This document shows, in pieces, positions 1-8,883 of a stretch of DNA of 51,376 bases. A model generated the notes under the pieces. The model saw only the letters and a list, made by a program, of their open reading frames with translations, searched no databases and had not been told where the DNA came from. This stretch comes from Helicobacter labetoulli (GTDB lineage Bacteria > Campylobacterota > Campylobacteria > Campylobacterales > Helicobacteraceae). A program made the translations under genes and the position numbers. How positions within the stretch are numbered: position 1 is the first letter of the stretch; the number at the start of each line of letters is the position of its first letter. The DNA lies in the NCBI RefSeq assembly GCF_003670275.1, contig NZ_QXJF01000014.1, positions 21,398-72,773 of the forward strand, written 5' to 3'.

Positions 1-669
1 AAATCCCACACAAACGCACTAGGCTATCTTAATAGTGATAATAGTGTGTTTGATAATGAAGGCTACTTTGCTACTGGAGATTTAGTAGAAGTAAAAACTA
101 TTAATGGGGAAGAGTATATAAAGATTATAGGCAGGGCAAAAGAAGTTATAAATGTGGGTGGAGAGAAAGTTATCCCACAAGAAGTTGAGGGAGTGCTATT
201 ACAGATTCCATTTATAAGTGATTGTGTTGTATATGGGGAATCTAATGCGATTACAGGGCAAAGTGTAAGTGTAAAGGTGGTGTTAGATTCTAATCATTAC
301 ATAAAATCTAGCAAAGCAGAATCTGCAAACTTAGATTCTAAAAACACAGACAGCAACACTGCGGAAGTATCTTTGAGTGATTTTAGTGGTTTTCAAAGCA
401 AAGGCGAAGGGAGTTACCTAAGGGGTAATGACCGATCCTTGAGCGAAGATGCAGTTGCAAAGCAACAAATCCACACTTGCAAATCCGCTAAAAGCACCAA
501 AGAGACAACGCAGGTAACGCAGAATCTAGAATTAAAAAAATACATAAGAACTTTCTGTAAAGACAAACTTGCCCCCTTTAAGATTCCAAGTAAAGTCATC
601 GTTGCGGAATCTTTGGAAGTGAGCGAGAGATTCAAGAAATTGCGACTTACTAATGGGGGGGGGGGGTAA
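1..669 (+). CDS. C-terminal part of an AMP-dependent ligase, cut by the window edge
   Basis: The reading frame is open from base 1, so the gene starts before the window. What is visible is the C-terminal part of an adenylate-forming ligase: a YFATGDL motif and the GRAKEVINVGGEK hinge region. The first 632 bases are identical to 1658-2289 of the next gene. The copies then diverge: here the protein ends SERFKKLRLTNGGGG with the stop directly after a G12 tract, while the intact copy ends SERLKRKRG. The basic tail that normally carries the last active-site lysine of the family is therefore altered. With G13 the frame would run on about 31 codons and stop just inside the next gene. It is probably one half of a tandem gene duplication; whether it is functional cannot be judged without the upstream part. 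Confidence 0.75.
   Translation, partial: KSHTNALGYLNSDNSVFDNEGYFATGDLVEVKTINGEEYIKIIGRAKEVINVGGEKVIPQEVEGVLLQIPFISDCVVYGESNAITGQSVSVKVVLDSNHYIKSSKAESANLDSKNTDSNTAEVSLSDFSGFQSKGEGSYLRGNDRSLSEDAVAKQQIHTCKSAKSTKETTQVTQNLELKKYIRTFCKDKLAPFKIPSKVIVAESLEVSERFKKLRLTNGGGG
655..666 (+). repeat. Poly-G tract, G12, at the 3' end of the ligase copy
   Basis: Twelve consecutive G residues lie directly before the TAA at 667-669. G11 would also stop quickly (TGA of the ATGAG at 676). G13 opens a frame that reads to a TAA at 758-760, overlapping the ATG of the next gene at 752. This length is typical of slipped-strand phase-variable tracts in Helicobacter and Campylobacter. Confidence 0.9.
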
Positions 670-751
670 CACTCTATGAGTCCTATTATTATGCAATCTA
701 TCGTTATAAATCTTTATCATTTCGCCATATCTCTATATGTGAGAATTTACA

Positions 752-2308
752 ATGTGCGTAAGTTCATTTATGCACAAAATGTCGTGCTATGGCGACAAAA
801 ATGCCTTAATACTCAACGACACACCCTACACTTATGCGGAGCTTTGCAAGAAAATGTCAGCCTTTAGTCTTTCTCAAACTATGCTTACAATCCCAAATAA
901 TGCAGTGATAGCACTTAGGGGGGATTATAGCCTTTCTTATATCATAGCATTTTTGGCTTTATGCAAAAAGCAGTGTATTATAGCCCCCTTACTTCCACGA
1001 AATATTGACATTTCGCTACAAGATTTTGGGGTAGAGTTTGTATTAGATACACAAGAAAACAAGCTAGATTCTATTAGTCCAAAATCACATAGTTTGCTTG
1101 ATAGTTTAAAAAAGCAAAATAATGGCGGATTAATCCTTTTTTCAAGCGGTAGCACAGGCAAACCCAAAGCCATAGTGCATAATCTAAATACACTTTTAGA
1201 ATCTTATTGTAATAAAAGGCAAAATCCATTGCGTATAATGAGTCTATATTTGCCAGACCATATCGCAGGGATTGATGTAATGCTAAATACCTTTGGGGGT
1301 GGTGGAAGCCTTATTATCCCAAAAGAGCGAAGTCCGCAGTGGATTCTAGAATCTTTACAAAAACATAAAGTAGAGATTTTACCTACTTCGCCGACATTAT
1401 TGCGACTTTTGCTTGTTGCTGGATTAGGCAATTATGATTTAACTCATTTAAAGCTAGTCATTTATGGAAGCGAAAAAATGTCTTCAAAACTTTTAGAATC
1501 TTTGCAACAAGCCCTGCCGCACACAAGATTCAAGCAAAGCTTTGGGACAAGTGAGACAAATGCCATTAAAACCAAACAAACAGATGAGAGCGACTTCGCA
1601 GAGTTTTTTAGAATCATAAATGCAGGCTACAAGATAGTGGATAATATACTCTATCTTAAATCCCACACAAACGCACTAGGCTATCTTAATAGTGATAATA
1701 GTGTGTTTGATAATGAAGGCTACTTTGCTACTGGAGATTTAGTAGAAGTAAAAACTATTAATGGGGAAGAGTATATAAAGATTATAGGCAGGGCAAAAGA
1801 AGTTATAAATGTGGGTGGAGAGAAAGTTATCCCACAAGAAGTTGAGGGAGTGCTATTACAGATTCCATTTATAAGTGATTGTGTTGTATATGGGGAATCT
1901 AATGCGATTACAGGGCAAAGTGTAAGTGTAAAGGTGGTGTTAGATTCTAATCATTACATAAAATCTAGCAAAGCAGAATCTGCAAACTTAGATTCTAAAA
2001 ACACAGACAGCAACACTGCGGAAGTATCTTTGAGTGATTTTAGTGGTTTTCAAAGCAAAGGCGAAGGGAGTTACCTAAGGGGTAATGACCGATCCTTGAG
2101 CGAAGATGCAGTTGCAAAGCAACAAATCCACACTTGCAAATCCGCTAAAAGCACCAAAGAGACAACGCAGGTAACGCAGAATCTAGAATTAAAAAAATAC
2201 ATAAGAACTTTCTGTAAAGACAAACTTGCCCCCTTTAAGATTCCAAGTAAAGTCATCGTTGCGGAATCTTTGGAAGTGAGCGAGAGATTGAAAAGGAAAA
2301 GAGGGTGA
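752..2308 (+). CDS. AMP-dependent acyl/amino-acid ligase of a sugar-modification cluster
   Basis: This 518-residue protein belongs to the ANL (adenylate-forming) superfamily. The P-loop-like motif FSSGSTGKPK is at about residues 130-139, YFATGDL at about 322 and the GRAKEVINVGGEK hinge at about 345. It should activate a carboxylic or amino acid as an acyl-adenylate, perhaps for transfer to a carrier protein and then to a sugar amine. That fits the GNAT, PIG-L and 2-epimerase genes downstream. Comparable ligases occur in Campylobacter flagellar glycosylation loci (Cj1307 type). About 70 low-complexity residues (roughly 400-475) interrupt the C-terminal subdomain before KKYIRTFCKDKLAPFKIP; they look like an in-frame insertion. 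The gene overlaps the next by GTGA. Substrate unknown. Confidence 0.8.
   Translation: MCVSSFMHKMSCYGDKNALILNDTPYTYAELCKKMSAFSLSQTMLTIPNNAVIALRGDYSLSYIIAFLALCKKQCIIAPLLPRNIDISLQDFGVEFVLDTQENKLDSISPKSHSLLDSLKKQNNGGLILFSSGSTGKPKAIVHNLNTLLESYCNKRQNPLRIMSLYLPDHIAGIDVMLNTFGGGGSLIIPKERSPQWILESLQKHKVEILPTSPTLLRLLLVAGLGNYDLTHLKLVIYGSEKMSSKLLESLQQALPHTRFKQSFGTSETNAIKTKQTDESDFAEFFRIINAGYKIVDNILYLKSHTNALGYLNSDNSVFDNEGYFATGDLVEVKTINGEEYIKIIGRAKEVINVGGEKVIPQEVEGVLLQIPFISDCVVYGESNAITGQSVSVKVVLDSNHYIKSSKAESANLDSKNTDSNTAEVSLSDFSGFQSKGEGSYLRGNDRSLSEDAVAKQQIHTCKSAKSTKETTQVTQNLELKKYIRTFCKDKLAPFKIPSKVIVAESLEVSERLKRKRG
1658..2289 (+). repeat. 632-bp exact direct repeat of 1-632
   Basis: Bases 1-632 and 1658-2289 are identical by eye, at an offset of 1657 bases, and diverge at 633/2290. 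The left end of the repeat lies outside the window, so the unit may be a whole tandemly duplicated ligase gene. Full identity, including the low-complexity insertion, implies a recent duplication or ongoing gene conversion. An assembly artefact is also possible. Confidence 0.9.
2064..2091 (+). repeat. 28-nt core of a putative coding repeat, copy A
   Basis: The core reads AAGGGAGTT, 11 variable bases, then AATGACCG, inside the low-complexity insertion of the AMP-ligase. The same arrangement with identical spacing occurs at 26513-26540 inside the insertion of the cysteine-synthase-like protein. The encoded peptides share the pattern G-S-x-L-x-x-N-D-R. The duplicated ligase fragment carries another copy at 407-434. 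A small mobile or degenerate intragenic repeat is an inference. Confidence 0.45.
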
Positions 2309-3078
2309 GAGAGAATATTATTATTTTAGAAAATAGCAAAGATAAATTAAATTATCAGGCAGAGATTCAAAACTTGTTTCACAAAATCTTTCGTAAGCCT
2401 ATGCCGTATTATGAAAGATTTTTTACCGCCACACCATTTGGCAATAAAATGATTTGCTACACTCGCGATAACGCGATTAAGGGTATGGGGAATATCACAA
2501 GAATCCAAGCCAAGCTTGATGAGCAAAGCTACAATTATTATCTCTTTACAACCTCAATGATTGATGAAAGTGTGCGGAAAAATGGAGCGTATTTTGCCAT
2601 TCTCAACACCATAAAAGAAGTAGCTATGGAAGATAAAGTTGATTTTATCCTTGCTTTTCCAAATGCTAATGCCTATCCTATCTTGTCAAAACTCGGTAGA
2701 TTTGAGCTTATAGGCAAATATGCTTTTTCAACCCTACCCTTACATCAGGTTCTGTCTCTGCCTTGGCAACAACTTCGCTTTACGCAAGAAATGTTGCAGT
2801 GGAGATTGTCATTTCATCAATACTATAAGCATATTGATACAGACTGCCAAATCATTTACAAGCTCTATAATGATGTGATTGATGTGTTACACATCTTTGA
2901 TAATCAAGTGCAAATCCCTATACCAACGCAAAATTTTAATCATAAGGAAGTGCTAATGCCACTAAAATTTGAGAGCAAGATTCATAAAAATACTCAACCC
3001 ATTTGTATGACTTTTTTTCCTATACTGAAAGATAAAACCTCTTTAGATTTTTCACCTATTTTATCGGATGTGTTTTGA
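2305..3078 (+). CDS. GNAT-like N-acyltransferase
   Basis: The 257-residue product starts at GTG 2305, overlapping the ligase stop as GTGA, with a purine-rich ribosome site in the ligase tail. The N-terminal half (YERFFTATPFGN, then ITRIQAK and NYYLFTTSMI) has the strand pattern of a GNAT acyltransferase that recognises a crowded donor. The segment from SVRKNGAYFAIL to VDFILAFPNANAYPILSKLGRFELIG resembles the acyl-donor-binding and final strands of that fold. No clear classical acetyl-CoA loop (Q/RxxGxG/A) is visible. Given the ligase directly upstream it may take an acyl or aminoacyl group from a carrier and put it on a sugar amine. The family call is moderate and the substrate is inferred only from context. 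Confidence 0.55.
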   Translation: MRENIIILENSKDKLNYQAEIQNLFHKIFRKPMPYYERFFTATPFGNKMICYTRDNAIKGMGNITRIQAKLDEQSYNYYLFTTSMIDESVRKNGAYFAILNTIKEVAMEDKVDFILAFPNANAYPILSKLGRFELIGKYAFSTLPLHQVLSLPWQQLRFTQEMLQWRLSFHQYYKHIDTDCQIIYKLYNDVIDVLHIFDNQVQIPIPTQNFNHKEVLMPLKFESKIHKNTQPICMTFFPILKDKTSLDFSPILSDVF

Positions 3079-4247
3079 TGAAAAAAATTCTAGCCTTTAG
3101 CTCTATTCGTTCAGAATATGACCTCTTAAGTCCATTGTATAAACTGCTTACACAAGATTCACAAATAGATTTTCGCCTTTTAGTGAGTGGAGCACACCTT
3201 TCGCCTATTTATGGATATTCTGTGAAAGAAATTGAAAAAGATAATATCCCTATCCTTGCAAAAATAGAAACACTTCTTGCAAGTGATTCTAAAATATCAA
3301 GGATTAAAAGTGCTAGTCTTTTATTGCAAAATTCACTAGAGATTATTGCAGATTTTGCCCCAGATGTCTTATGCTATGCGGGAGATAGGGAAGATGTGGT
3401 GATCTACAGTATGATAAGTGGTTATCTTGGTATTCCTTCAATTCACTTTTTTGGTGGAGACCATGTCCGTGATGGCTATATTGATAACCCGATACGACAC
3501 GCCACATCAAAGCTATCAAGCCTACATTTTGTATCGTGTGAAGCACACTTGAAACGACTTGTAGCAATGGGGGAAGCAAGGGAGAGAATCTATAATATTG
3601 GAAGCATTGCCCTAGATAAATTTGTGGATTTTAACCCTATGCCCTTGAAACAGATTTTTTCAAAATTCAATAGAAAGCAACTTGAAAGATTCGCTATTCT
3701 TATTTTTCACCCTGTTACACAAGAAGCAGATATTGTTGATGTGATTTTTACAAATATTTTAGAATCCTTACAAGAGGCAAATATAGGAGCTTTTGTAAGC
3801 TATCCAAATGTTGATTATGGCAATCAAAAGCTTATTGCTACAATAGAGCGTTTCAAGACACATCAAAATTTTATTTTTTACGCAAACATAGATAGAGATT
3901 TATTTTTATCTATTTATAAACAAGCGGAGTTTATAATAGGAAACAGCAGTTCTGGGATAGGCGAGGCAGCTTCTATCCCAATACCTGCGATTAATGTCGG
4001 TATGCGACAAACCGGTCGTATGGCAGATAAAAATGTCATTTTCTGCTCATCAAATAAGCAGGATATTAAAGATTCTATTATCAAAGCGACAAGCACTACA
4101 TTTAGAGAATCTATCCAAAATATACAAAATAGTTATGGTGATGGTAGAAGTGCAAAAAGAGCGTATGAACTTATAAAAACCTTGGACTTTTCTCGGTTTT
4201 TAAGTAAAAAAGAAGATCCACTTCATCAAACATTAGTATTAAAATAA
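3078..4247 (+). CDS. UDP/GDP-GlcNAc 2-epimerase (hydrolysing), NeuC/LegG type, first paralog
   Basis: The ATG at 3078 is chosen over an in-frame TTG at 3075 because it overlaps the upstream stop as TGATG and gives the usual MKKILAFSSIRSEYDLL start. The 389-residue length fits the family. Family signatures seen are the GDRED motif near residue 104, the GGDHVRDGYIDNPIRH block with its conserved histidine near 135, and the late IGNSSSGIGEA loop that binds the nucleotide. Such enzymes convert a nucleotide-activated N-acetyl-hexosamine derivative to the manno sugar used by NeuB-type synthases for sialic, legionaminic or similar nine-carbon acids. A second paralog lies two genes downstream, so two different nucleotide sugars may be processed. 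Confidence 0.85.
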   Translation: MKKILAFSSIRSEYDLLSPLYKLLTQDSQIDFRLLVSGAHLSPIYGYSVKEIEKDNIPILAKIETLLASDSKISRIKSASLLLQNSLEIIADFAPDVLCYAGDREDVVIYSMISGYLGIPSIHFFGGDHVRDGYIDNPIRHATSKLSSLHFVSCEAHLKRLVAMGEARERIYNIGSIALDKFVDFNPMPLKQIFSKFNRKQLERFAILIFHPVTQEADIVDVIFTNILESLQEANIGAFVSYPNVDYGNQKLIATIERFKTHQNFIFYANIDRDLFLSIYKQAEFIIGNSSSGIGEAASIPIPAINVGMRQTGRMADKNVIFCSSNKQDIKDSIIKATSTTFRESIQNIQNSYGDGRSAKRAYELIKTLDFSRFLSKKEDPLHQTLVLK

Positions 4248-4256
4248 AGGACACAA

Positions 4257-4940
4257 ATGAATAAAGACATTCTAATTATTGCCACGCACCCAGATGATGA
4301 AACGCTAGGTGCTGGTGGGACACTTCTCAAGCACAAAGCTCAAGGAGATAGAATCCACTGCATTTTTTGCACAGATATTTTTGAAGAAGAGGGCTTCAGC
4401 AAAGAAGTAATCCAAAAAAGAGAGAATGAAATCATCGCCGTATGCCAAGCCTATGGCTTTTCAAGCGTGCATAGACTAGGGCTTAAAACAATGAAGGTTG
4501 ATGAATATCCAAAAAGTAAAATTATTAGTGCATTTTCTGCCATTTTCAAACAAATACAGCCTAATATTATCTATCTACCCTTTGCGTATGATGTGCATAG
4601 CGATCATCGCGTGATTTTTGAATCTGCATTTGCCTGCACGAAGTCCTTTCGCTACCCAAGCATTGAACGCGTGCTAATGATGGAGACTTTGAGCGAGAGT
4701 GAGTTTGCCCCTAGCTTTGCCGCACAGAGCTTTGTGCCAAATGTGTTTGTGGATATTAGCGAGTTTTTTGCTAAAAAATGCGAGATTATGGCAATTTATG
4801 AAAGTGAAGTGGGAATCCTGCCCTTCCCCCGTTCAATCCCAAACCTAAAAGCCCTAGCACTCTATCGTGGCTGTATCCGCGGAGCGGACGCGACATCTAT
4901 GCAAAATTTAGCCCATAATTTAGCTGGGGGGGGGCGATAG
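4257..4940 (+). CDS. PIG-L (LmbE) family de-N-acetylase
   Basis: The 227-residue protein opens with the zinc-binding signature ATHPDDETLGAGG (residues about 9-21) and carries the second metal motif HSDH at about residue 118. PIG-L enzymes remove N-acetyl groups from GlcNAc-type sugars. Placed between two NeuC-like epimerases and downstream of a GNAT-like gene and a ligase, it could free an amine that is then re-acylated with an unusual group; this is inference. The start ATG follows AAAGGACACAA, nine bases after the previous stop. The C-terminus is set by a G9 tract: NLAGGGR then a stop, with the next ATG immediately adjacent. Confidence 0.85.
   Translation: MNKDILIIATHPDDETLGAGGTLLKHKAQGDRIHCIFCTDIFEEEGFSKEVIQKRENEIIAVCQAYGFSSVHRLGLKTMKVDEYPKSKIISAFSAIFKQIQPNIIYLPFAYDVHSDHRVIFESAFACTKSFRYPSIERVLMMETLSESEFAPSFAAQSFVPNVFVDISEFFAKKCEIMAIYESEVGILPFPRSIPNLKALALYRGCIRGADATSMQNLAHNLAGGGR
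4926..4934 (+). repeat. Poly-G tract, G9, at the 3' end of the PIG-L gene
   Basis: As written, the tract leads to the codon CGA and the stop TAG at 4938-4940, directly before the ATG at 4941. G8 would place the stop on the TGA of that ATGA, a classic overlap. G10 would extend the protein by about 20 codons into the next gene's other frame. The flank ATTTAGCT before the tract recurs at 43222-43229. Confidence 0.85.
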
Positions 4941-6191
4941 ATGAAGTCCCTCTCTATGCAGAATCCTTTATGCTCCTTAAGGAAAAGCTCTAACTCTAAA
5001 TCTCTTAAGTCCATAGCTTTAGTTACCGGCACTCGTGCGGAATGGGGCTTACTCTACCCACTTGCTAAAGCCCTAAGAGATAATCATATTTTTAATTTTT
5101 CCCTGCTTGTTACAGGCTCTCACCTTAGCCAAGCCCTTGGCAATACCTACAAAGAAATAAAATCTGATGGCTTTCATATCACTGCTAAAATCCCTATCTT
5201 GCAAGATTCTAGCTCTACTCAACTTGACATAGCAAAATCCCTAGCAGCCACTATCACAGCCTTTAGTCAATATTTCTTACAAACTCCTTGCGATATGGTT
5301 ATTCTTCTAGGTGATAGATATGAGGCTTTTGGTGTGGCTATCGCGTGTGCCAATCTCAATATCCCCATAGCCCATATCAGCGGTGGCGAAACCACGCAAG
5401 GTGCAAATGATGAGTATATGCGACATTGTATCACTAAAATGAGCTATTTGCATTTTGCTAGCACAGAGATATATAGGAGACGCGTTATTCAGCTAGGCGA
5501 AAACCCATCGCGTGTGTTTAATGTCGGATCATTAGCCGTTGAAAATATCCATAACACACCATTGCTTACTCAAGCAGAGCTAGAATCCACCCTTCAAACC
5601 CCTGCACATTTTTTAGATTCTTTTTGTGTGCTGACTTTTCATTCCACCACTTTAGAATCCACAAATCCAACGCAGGAAATCACACTTATCCTTCAAGCCT
5701 TGCTCAAAAGCCCATACAAGATTCTAGCGACAAAGGCAAATGCCGATAGTGGCGGAAGCCTCATCAATGAAGTGCTAGAATCTTATATGAGAAAATATCC
5801 GCAAAACATAGTGCTTTGTGCGAGTTTGGGCAGGGTGCTGTATCTCTCAAGTGTAAAACTTGCAAAGTTTGTGATAGGCAATAGCTCAAGCGGTTTGGGC
5901 GAAGCTCCTATCCTTAATACGCCTACAATTAATATTGGCGATAGACAAAAAGGGCGGCTTATGCCCCACTCTGTGATAAGTATCACGCCAAACCCAGAAG
6001 AGCCACAAGCCTATGTGCAAGAAGTTTTAGATTCTATCAATCATCTTGCAAGTAAGGATTTTGCCCCAAAAAATATCTCCCACCCATTTGGCAATGGCAC
6101 AACCTCAGGGCAAATCATAGAGATTTTGCAAAACACGCTCTACCACGGCACAATCAATCTCAAAAAAGCATTTTATGATATAGAGCCTTGA
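4941..6191 (+). CDS. UDP/GDP-GlcNAc 2-epimerase (hydrolysing), NeuC/LegG type, second paralog
   Basis: The 416-residue product has GDRYEAFG near residue 122, SGGETTQGANDEYMRH near 147 and VIGNSSSGLGEAP near 311: the conserved catalytic and nucleotide-binding loops of hydrolysing 2-epimerases. About 20 residues before SIALVTGTRAEWGLLYP form an unusual N-terminal extension, but no better internal start with a ribosome site is visible. It differs clearly from the first paralog (GDRYE against GDRED, GETTQGAND against GDHVRDGYID), so it is not a recent copy and may act on a different substrate. The 3' end overlaps the convergent Crp/Fnr gene by 19 bp and closes this block of sugar genes. Confidence 0.85.
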   Translation: MKSLSMQNPLCSLRKSSNSKSLKSIALVTGTRAEWGLLYPLAKALRDNHIFNFSLLVTGSHLSQALGNTYKEIKSDGFHITAKIPILQDSSSTQLDIAKSLAATITAFSQYFLQTPCDMVILLGDRYEAFGVAIACANLNIPIAHISGGETTQGANDEYMRHCITKMSYLHFASTEIYRRRVIQLGENPSRVFNVGSLAVENIHNTPLLTQAELESTLQTPAHFLDSFCVLTFHSTTLESTNPTQEITLILQALLKSPYKILATKANADSGGSLINEVLESYMRKYPQNIVLCASLGRVLYLSSVKLAKFVIGNSSSGLGEAPILNTPTINIGDRQKGRLMPHSVISITPNPEEPQAYVQEVLDSINHLASKDFAPKNISHPFGNGTTSGQIIEILQNTLYHGTINLKKAFYDIEP

Positions 6192-6871
6192 ATCTTAGCC
6201 ATTTTGACATTACCAAAAAGTGTGGCAAAGGTAGATTTATCATTAATACACAAATCTCCGCGTTGATCTTTGCTAAGCAAACCTTGTTGTTGCATTTTTT
6301 GCAAGATTCTGCTTAGCGTTTCAAGCTTGATATTAAGCTCGTGTGCTATGACTTGCCTTTGAGTTTTATTAAACCTCTCTAGCTCCGTGTGGAGCAAATA
6401 CCCCACACGCGAAGTGCTATCATACACTTCCTTAAAATTGATAAAATTTTTAAACACAATCGCCTTATCCATAAACGCAGATAAAAAAGCATTACTTATC
6501 TCAATATTCTGCTTCACAAGCAATGCCAAAGGCTCCATCTCAATGAGTGCTACCACACTTGGCTCTATGCCCCGCACACTCGCAGCTGCCTCATAAGGCT
6601 TAAAAGCCCCACAAGCATTAATCAGCCTTGCACCCTTAAGCCTACTATCCACATAGCACAAAAATAATTCATTATCATTTTTATCCATTTTGTATAGCTC
6701 CAAATGCCCGCTCACAAGCAAACACACCCACTTAAGCACATCTCCTTCATAATATAGAATCTCATTTTTATCTACATTTTTTATCTTTGTAATAGATTCT
6801 AAAGATACTAGGCTTTTTTCACTTATCTTTTCAAAAAACCCTATGCGACGCAATAATTGTTTTTTCATCAT
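6173..6871 (-). CDS. Crp/Fnr-family transcription regulator
   Basis: This 232-residue protein has an N-terminal cyclic-nucleotide-binding-type beta-roll ([19 protein letters not shown], residues about 36-54) and a C-terminal winged helix with the recognition segment [20 protein letters not shown] near residue 175. No four-cysteine Fnr iron-sulfur pattern is seen. A ligand other than an Fe-S cluster is therefore likely but unidentified. It is divergent from mnmG, with about 90 bp between the start codons, and convergent with the sugar cluster, overlapping its last gene by 19 bp. Targets unknown. Confidence 0.8.
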   Translation of the reverse strand: MMKKQLLRRIGFFEKISEKSLVSLESITKIKNVDKNEILYYEGDVLKWVCLLVSGHLELYKMDKNDNELFLCYVDSRLKGARLINACGAFKPYEAAASVRGIEPSVVALIEMEPLALLVKQNIEISNAFLSAFMDKAIVFKNFINFKEVYDSTSRVGYLLHTELERFNKTQRQVIAHELNIKLETLSRILQKMQQQGLLSKDQRGDLCINDKSTFATLFGNVKMAKIQGSIS

Positions 6872-6927
6872 TATCCCTTATCTATTGTTTGTTTGCGTGA
6901 GAATAGCAAAAAATAACCATTCTAGAG

Positions 6928-6933
6928 TAAAAT
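6928..6933 (+). promoter_or_regulatory. Candidate -10 box for mnmG
   Basis: TAAAAT in the context TCTAGAGTAAAATACG lies 26 bases before the mnmG start codon. The spacing leaves a short leader that contains the AAGGA ribosome site at 6950-6954. Confidence 0.4.
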
Positions 6934-6959
6934 ACGCCAAAAATTTTTCAAGGATTCTA

Positions 6960-8858
6960 ATGGAATATGATGTTTTAGTCGTGGGCGGCGGACACGCTGG
7001 GCTAGAAGCGAGTATAGCAAGTGCAAAAATGGGAGCAAAAACGCACCTGCTTACACTTTTAATTCAAAATATCGCTCTAGCAAGCTGCAACCCCGCAGTG
7101 GGAGGGCTAGGCAAAGGGCATTTGGTAAAAGAGATAGACGCTCTAGGTGGCGTTATGGGAGAGATTACCGATAAATGCGGAATTCAATTTAGAATCTTGA
7201 ACTCTTCTAAGGGTCCTGCTGTGCGTGGCACACGAGCACAAATTGATATGGATAGATACAGCATTATCGCCAAGGACATAGCCCTTAACACCCCAAATCT
7301 CACACTTTCACAAGAAAGCGTAGAATCTCTTATCTACGAGCAAGATTCACAAGGGAGATTTATAGCCAAAGGTGTGAAAACAAATATCGGCAAAACTTAT
7401 TATGCTAAGGCTATTATACTTACTACCGGAACTTTTTTGCGAGGACTTGTGCATATTGGGGAGAGCAAGATTCAAAATGGACGCTTTGGCGAGATGAGTC
7501 CGCAGAATCTTAGCACTTCTTTGCAGGAGCTAGGCTTGTCTTTGGGGCGACTGAAAACGGGGACTTGTGCTAGGATTGATGGGCGAAGTATTGACTTTTC
7601 ACGCCTTGAAACCCATAGTGGTGATAGCAACCCTCCACATTTTAGCCACAAGACAAAGGATTTTGCCCCAACACAACTCTCCTGCTATGTAACCTACACA
7701 AATGAAAAAACCCACAATATTATCCGTAGCAATTTCCATCGCGCACCGCTTTTTACAGGGCAGATTGAAGGGGTAGGACCGCGATACTGCCCAAGCATTG
7801 AAGATAAAATCAACCGCTTTGCCGATAAAGAGCGACATCAGCTTTTCTTAGAGCCTCAAACTAAGGAAGCGGTGGAATATTACATCAATGGGCTTACAAC
7901 TTCATTACCTATTGATGTGCAAGAGGAGATGATTCACAGCATTGAAGGACTAGAAAATGCTCATATCACACGCTATGGCTATGCCATAGAGTATGATTAT
8001 GTAGAGCCAACCGAGCTTTATCACACTTTGGAGACAAAAAAATGTGCAAATCTTTTCTTAGCAGGACAAATTAATGGCACAACAGGCTATGAAGAAGCCG
8101 CTGCTCAAGGCATTATGGCAGGGATTAATGCCGCACTCTCATTAAAAGGAGAATCTTTTAGCCTAGCACGAAATGAGGGCTATATCGGCGTAATGATTGA
8201 TGATTTGGTAACAAAAGGCACAAAAGAACCTTATCGTGTCTTTACCTCTCGTGCGGAGTATCGGTTGCTTTTGCGTGAGGATAATGCGTATTTGCGACTT
8301 GTGCCTTATGCGTTTGCATTTGGTTTAGTTGAAAAGGAATATTATGAAAAAACTATGCAAGATAAAGAGCATATCACAAACACGATGAATTATTTACAGA
8401 ATAATTACCTTACCCCATCGCAAATCTCACTTGATATGCTATCTTCCCTTGGGCTTTCACCCATTAGCGATAAGACTTTGCTTATTCATATCATTGGAAG
8501 AGAGGAGTTAAAATCCCAAACGCTTAGAATACTGCTTACAAAGTGTGGAGTAGAAAATGTAAAATCTATGAGCAAAGAGGCAATTGAGCAGATTTTTATA
8601 GAATCTAAGTATTTTGACTACATACAAAAACAAAAAAATCAAATTGGACAAATGGAGCAAATGCTACAAGTGGAGATTCCGCGTGATTTTGTGTTTGACA
8701 AGATTCCCGGACTAAGCCTTGAAGTGATAGAAAAACTTAAAAAATTCACACCAAAAAGCCTTTTTGAAGCAAGTGAGATTAGCGGTATCACCCCTGCGAG
8801 CATTGATGTCTTGCATCTCTATATACATTTACATCATAAAAAATCAGCTTTGGTATAA
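6960..8858 (+). CDS. mnmG: tRNA U34 carboxymethylaminomethyl-modifying enzyme MnmG (GidA)
   Basis: The ATG at 6960 is preceded by AAGGA (6950-6954) and gives the standard N-terminus [18 protein letters not shown], an FAD-binding Rossmann motif; the 39 extra in-frame codons upstream overlap the divergent gene's promoter region and are not used. The 632-residue length is normal. Further family blocks seen are [50 protein letters not shown] and [16 protein letters not shown]. With MnmE it modifies the wobble uridine of several tRNAs. Its stop codon lies inside the promoter of the next gene. Confidence 0.97.
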   Translation: MEYDVLVVGGGHAGLEASIASAKMGAKTHLLTLLIQNIALASCNPAVGGLGKGHLVKEIDALGGVMGEITDKCGIQFRILNSSKGPAVRGTRAQIDMDRYSIIAKDIALNTPNLTLSQESVESLIYEQDSQGRFIAKGVKTNIGKTYYAKAIILTTGTFLRGLVHIGESKIQNGRFGEMSPQNLSTSLQELGLSLGRLKTGTCARIDGRSIDFSRLETHSGDSNPPHFSHKTKDFAPTQLSCYVTYTNEKTHNIIRSNFHRAPLFTGQIEGVGPRYCPSIEDKINRFADKERHQLFLEPQTKEAVEYYINGLTTSLPIDVQEEMIHSIEGLENAHITRYGYAIEYDYVEPTELYHTLETKKCANLFLAGQINGTTGYEEAAAQGIMAGINAALSLKGESFSLARNEGYIGVMIDDLVTKGTKEPYRVFTSRAEYRLLLREDNAYLRLVPYAFAFGLVEKEYYEKTMQDKEHITNTMNYLQNNYLTPSQISLDMLSSLGLSPISDKTLLIHIIGREELKSQTLRILLTKCGVENVKSMSKEAIEQIFIESKYFDYIQKQKNQIGQMEQMLQVEIPRDFVFDKIPGLSLEVIEKLKKFTPKSLFEASEISGITPASIDVLHLYIHLHHKKSALV

Positions 8859-8859
8859 T
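8854..8859 (+). promoter_or_regulatory. Extended -10 promoter for the UPF0323 lipoprotein gene
   Basis: TTTGGTATAAT overlaps the mnmG stop codon, and the start codon of the lipoprotein follows 25 bases later. It resembles the TTTGCTATAAT boxes at 27040-27050 and 45245-45255. Confidence 0.6.
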
Positions 8860-8883
8860 CTTTAGAGTTAAAAGGAGTAACAA

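Noticed and set aside
676-867. Small ORF before the full AMP-ligase
   Set aside because: It mostly overlaps the ligase in another frame and shows no recognisable protein features.
6843-6959. Longer reading frame before mnmG
   Set aside because: The extra 39 codons overlap the divergent regulator's start region and a promoter, while ATG 6960 has a ribosome site and the family N-terminus.
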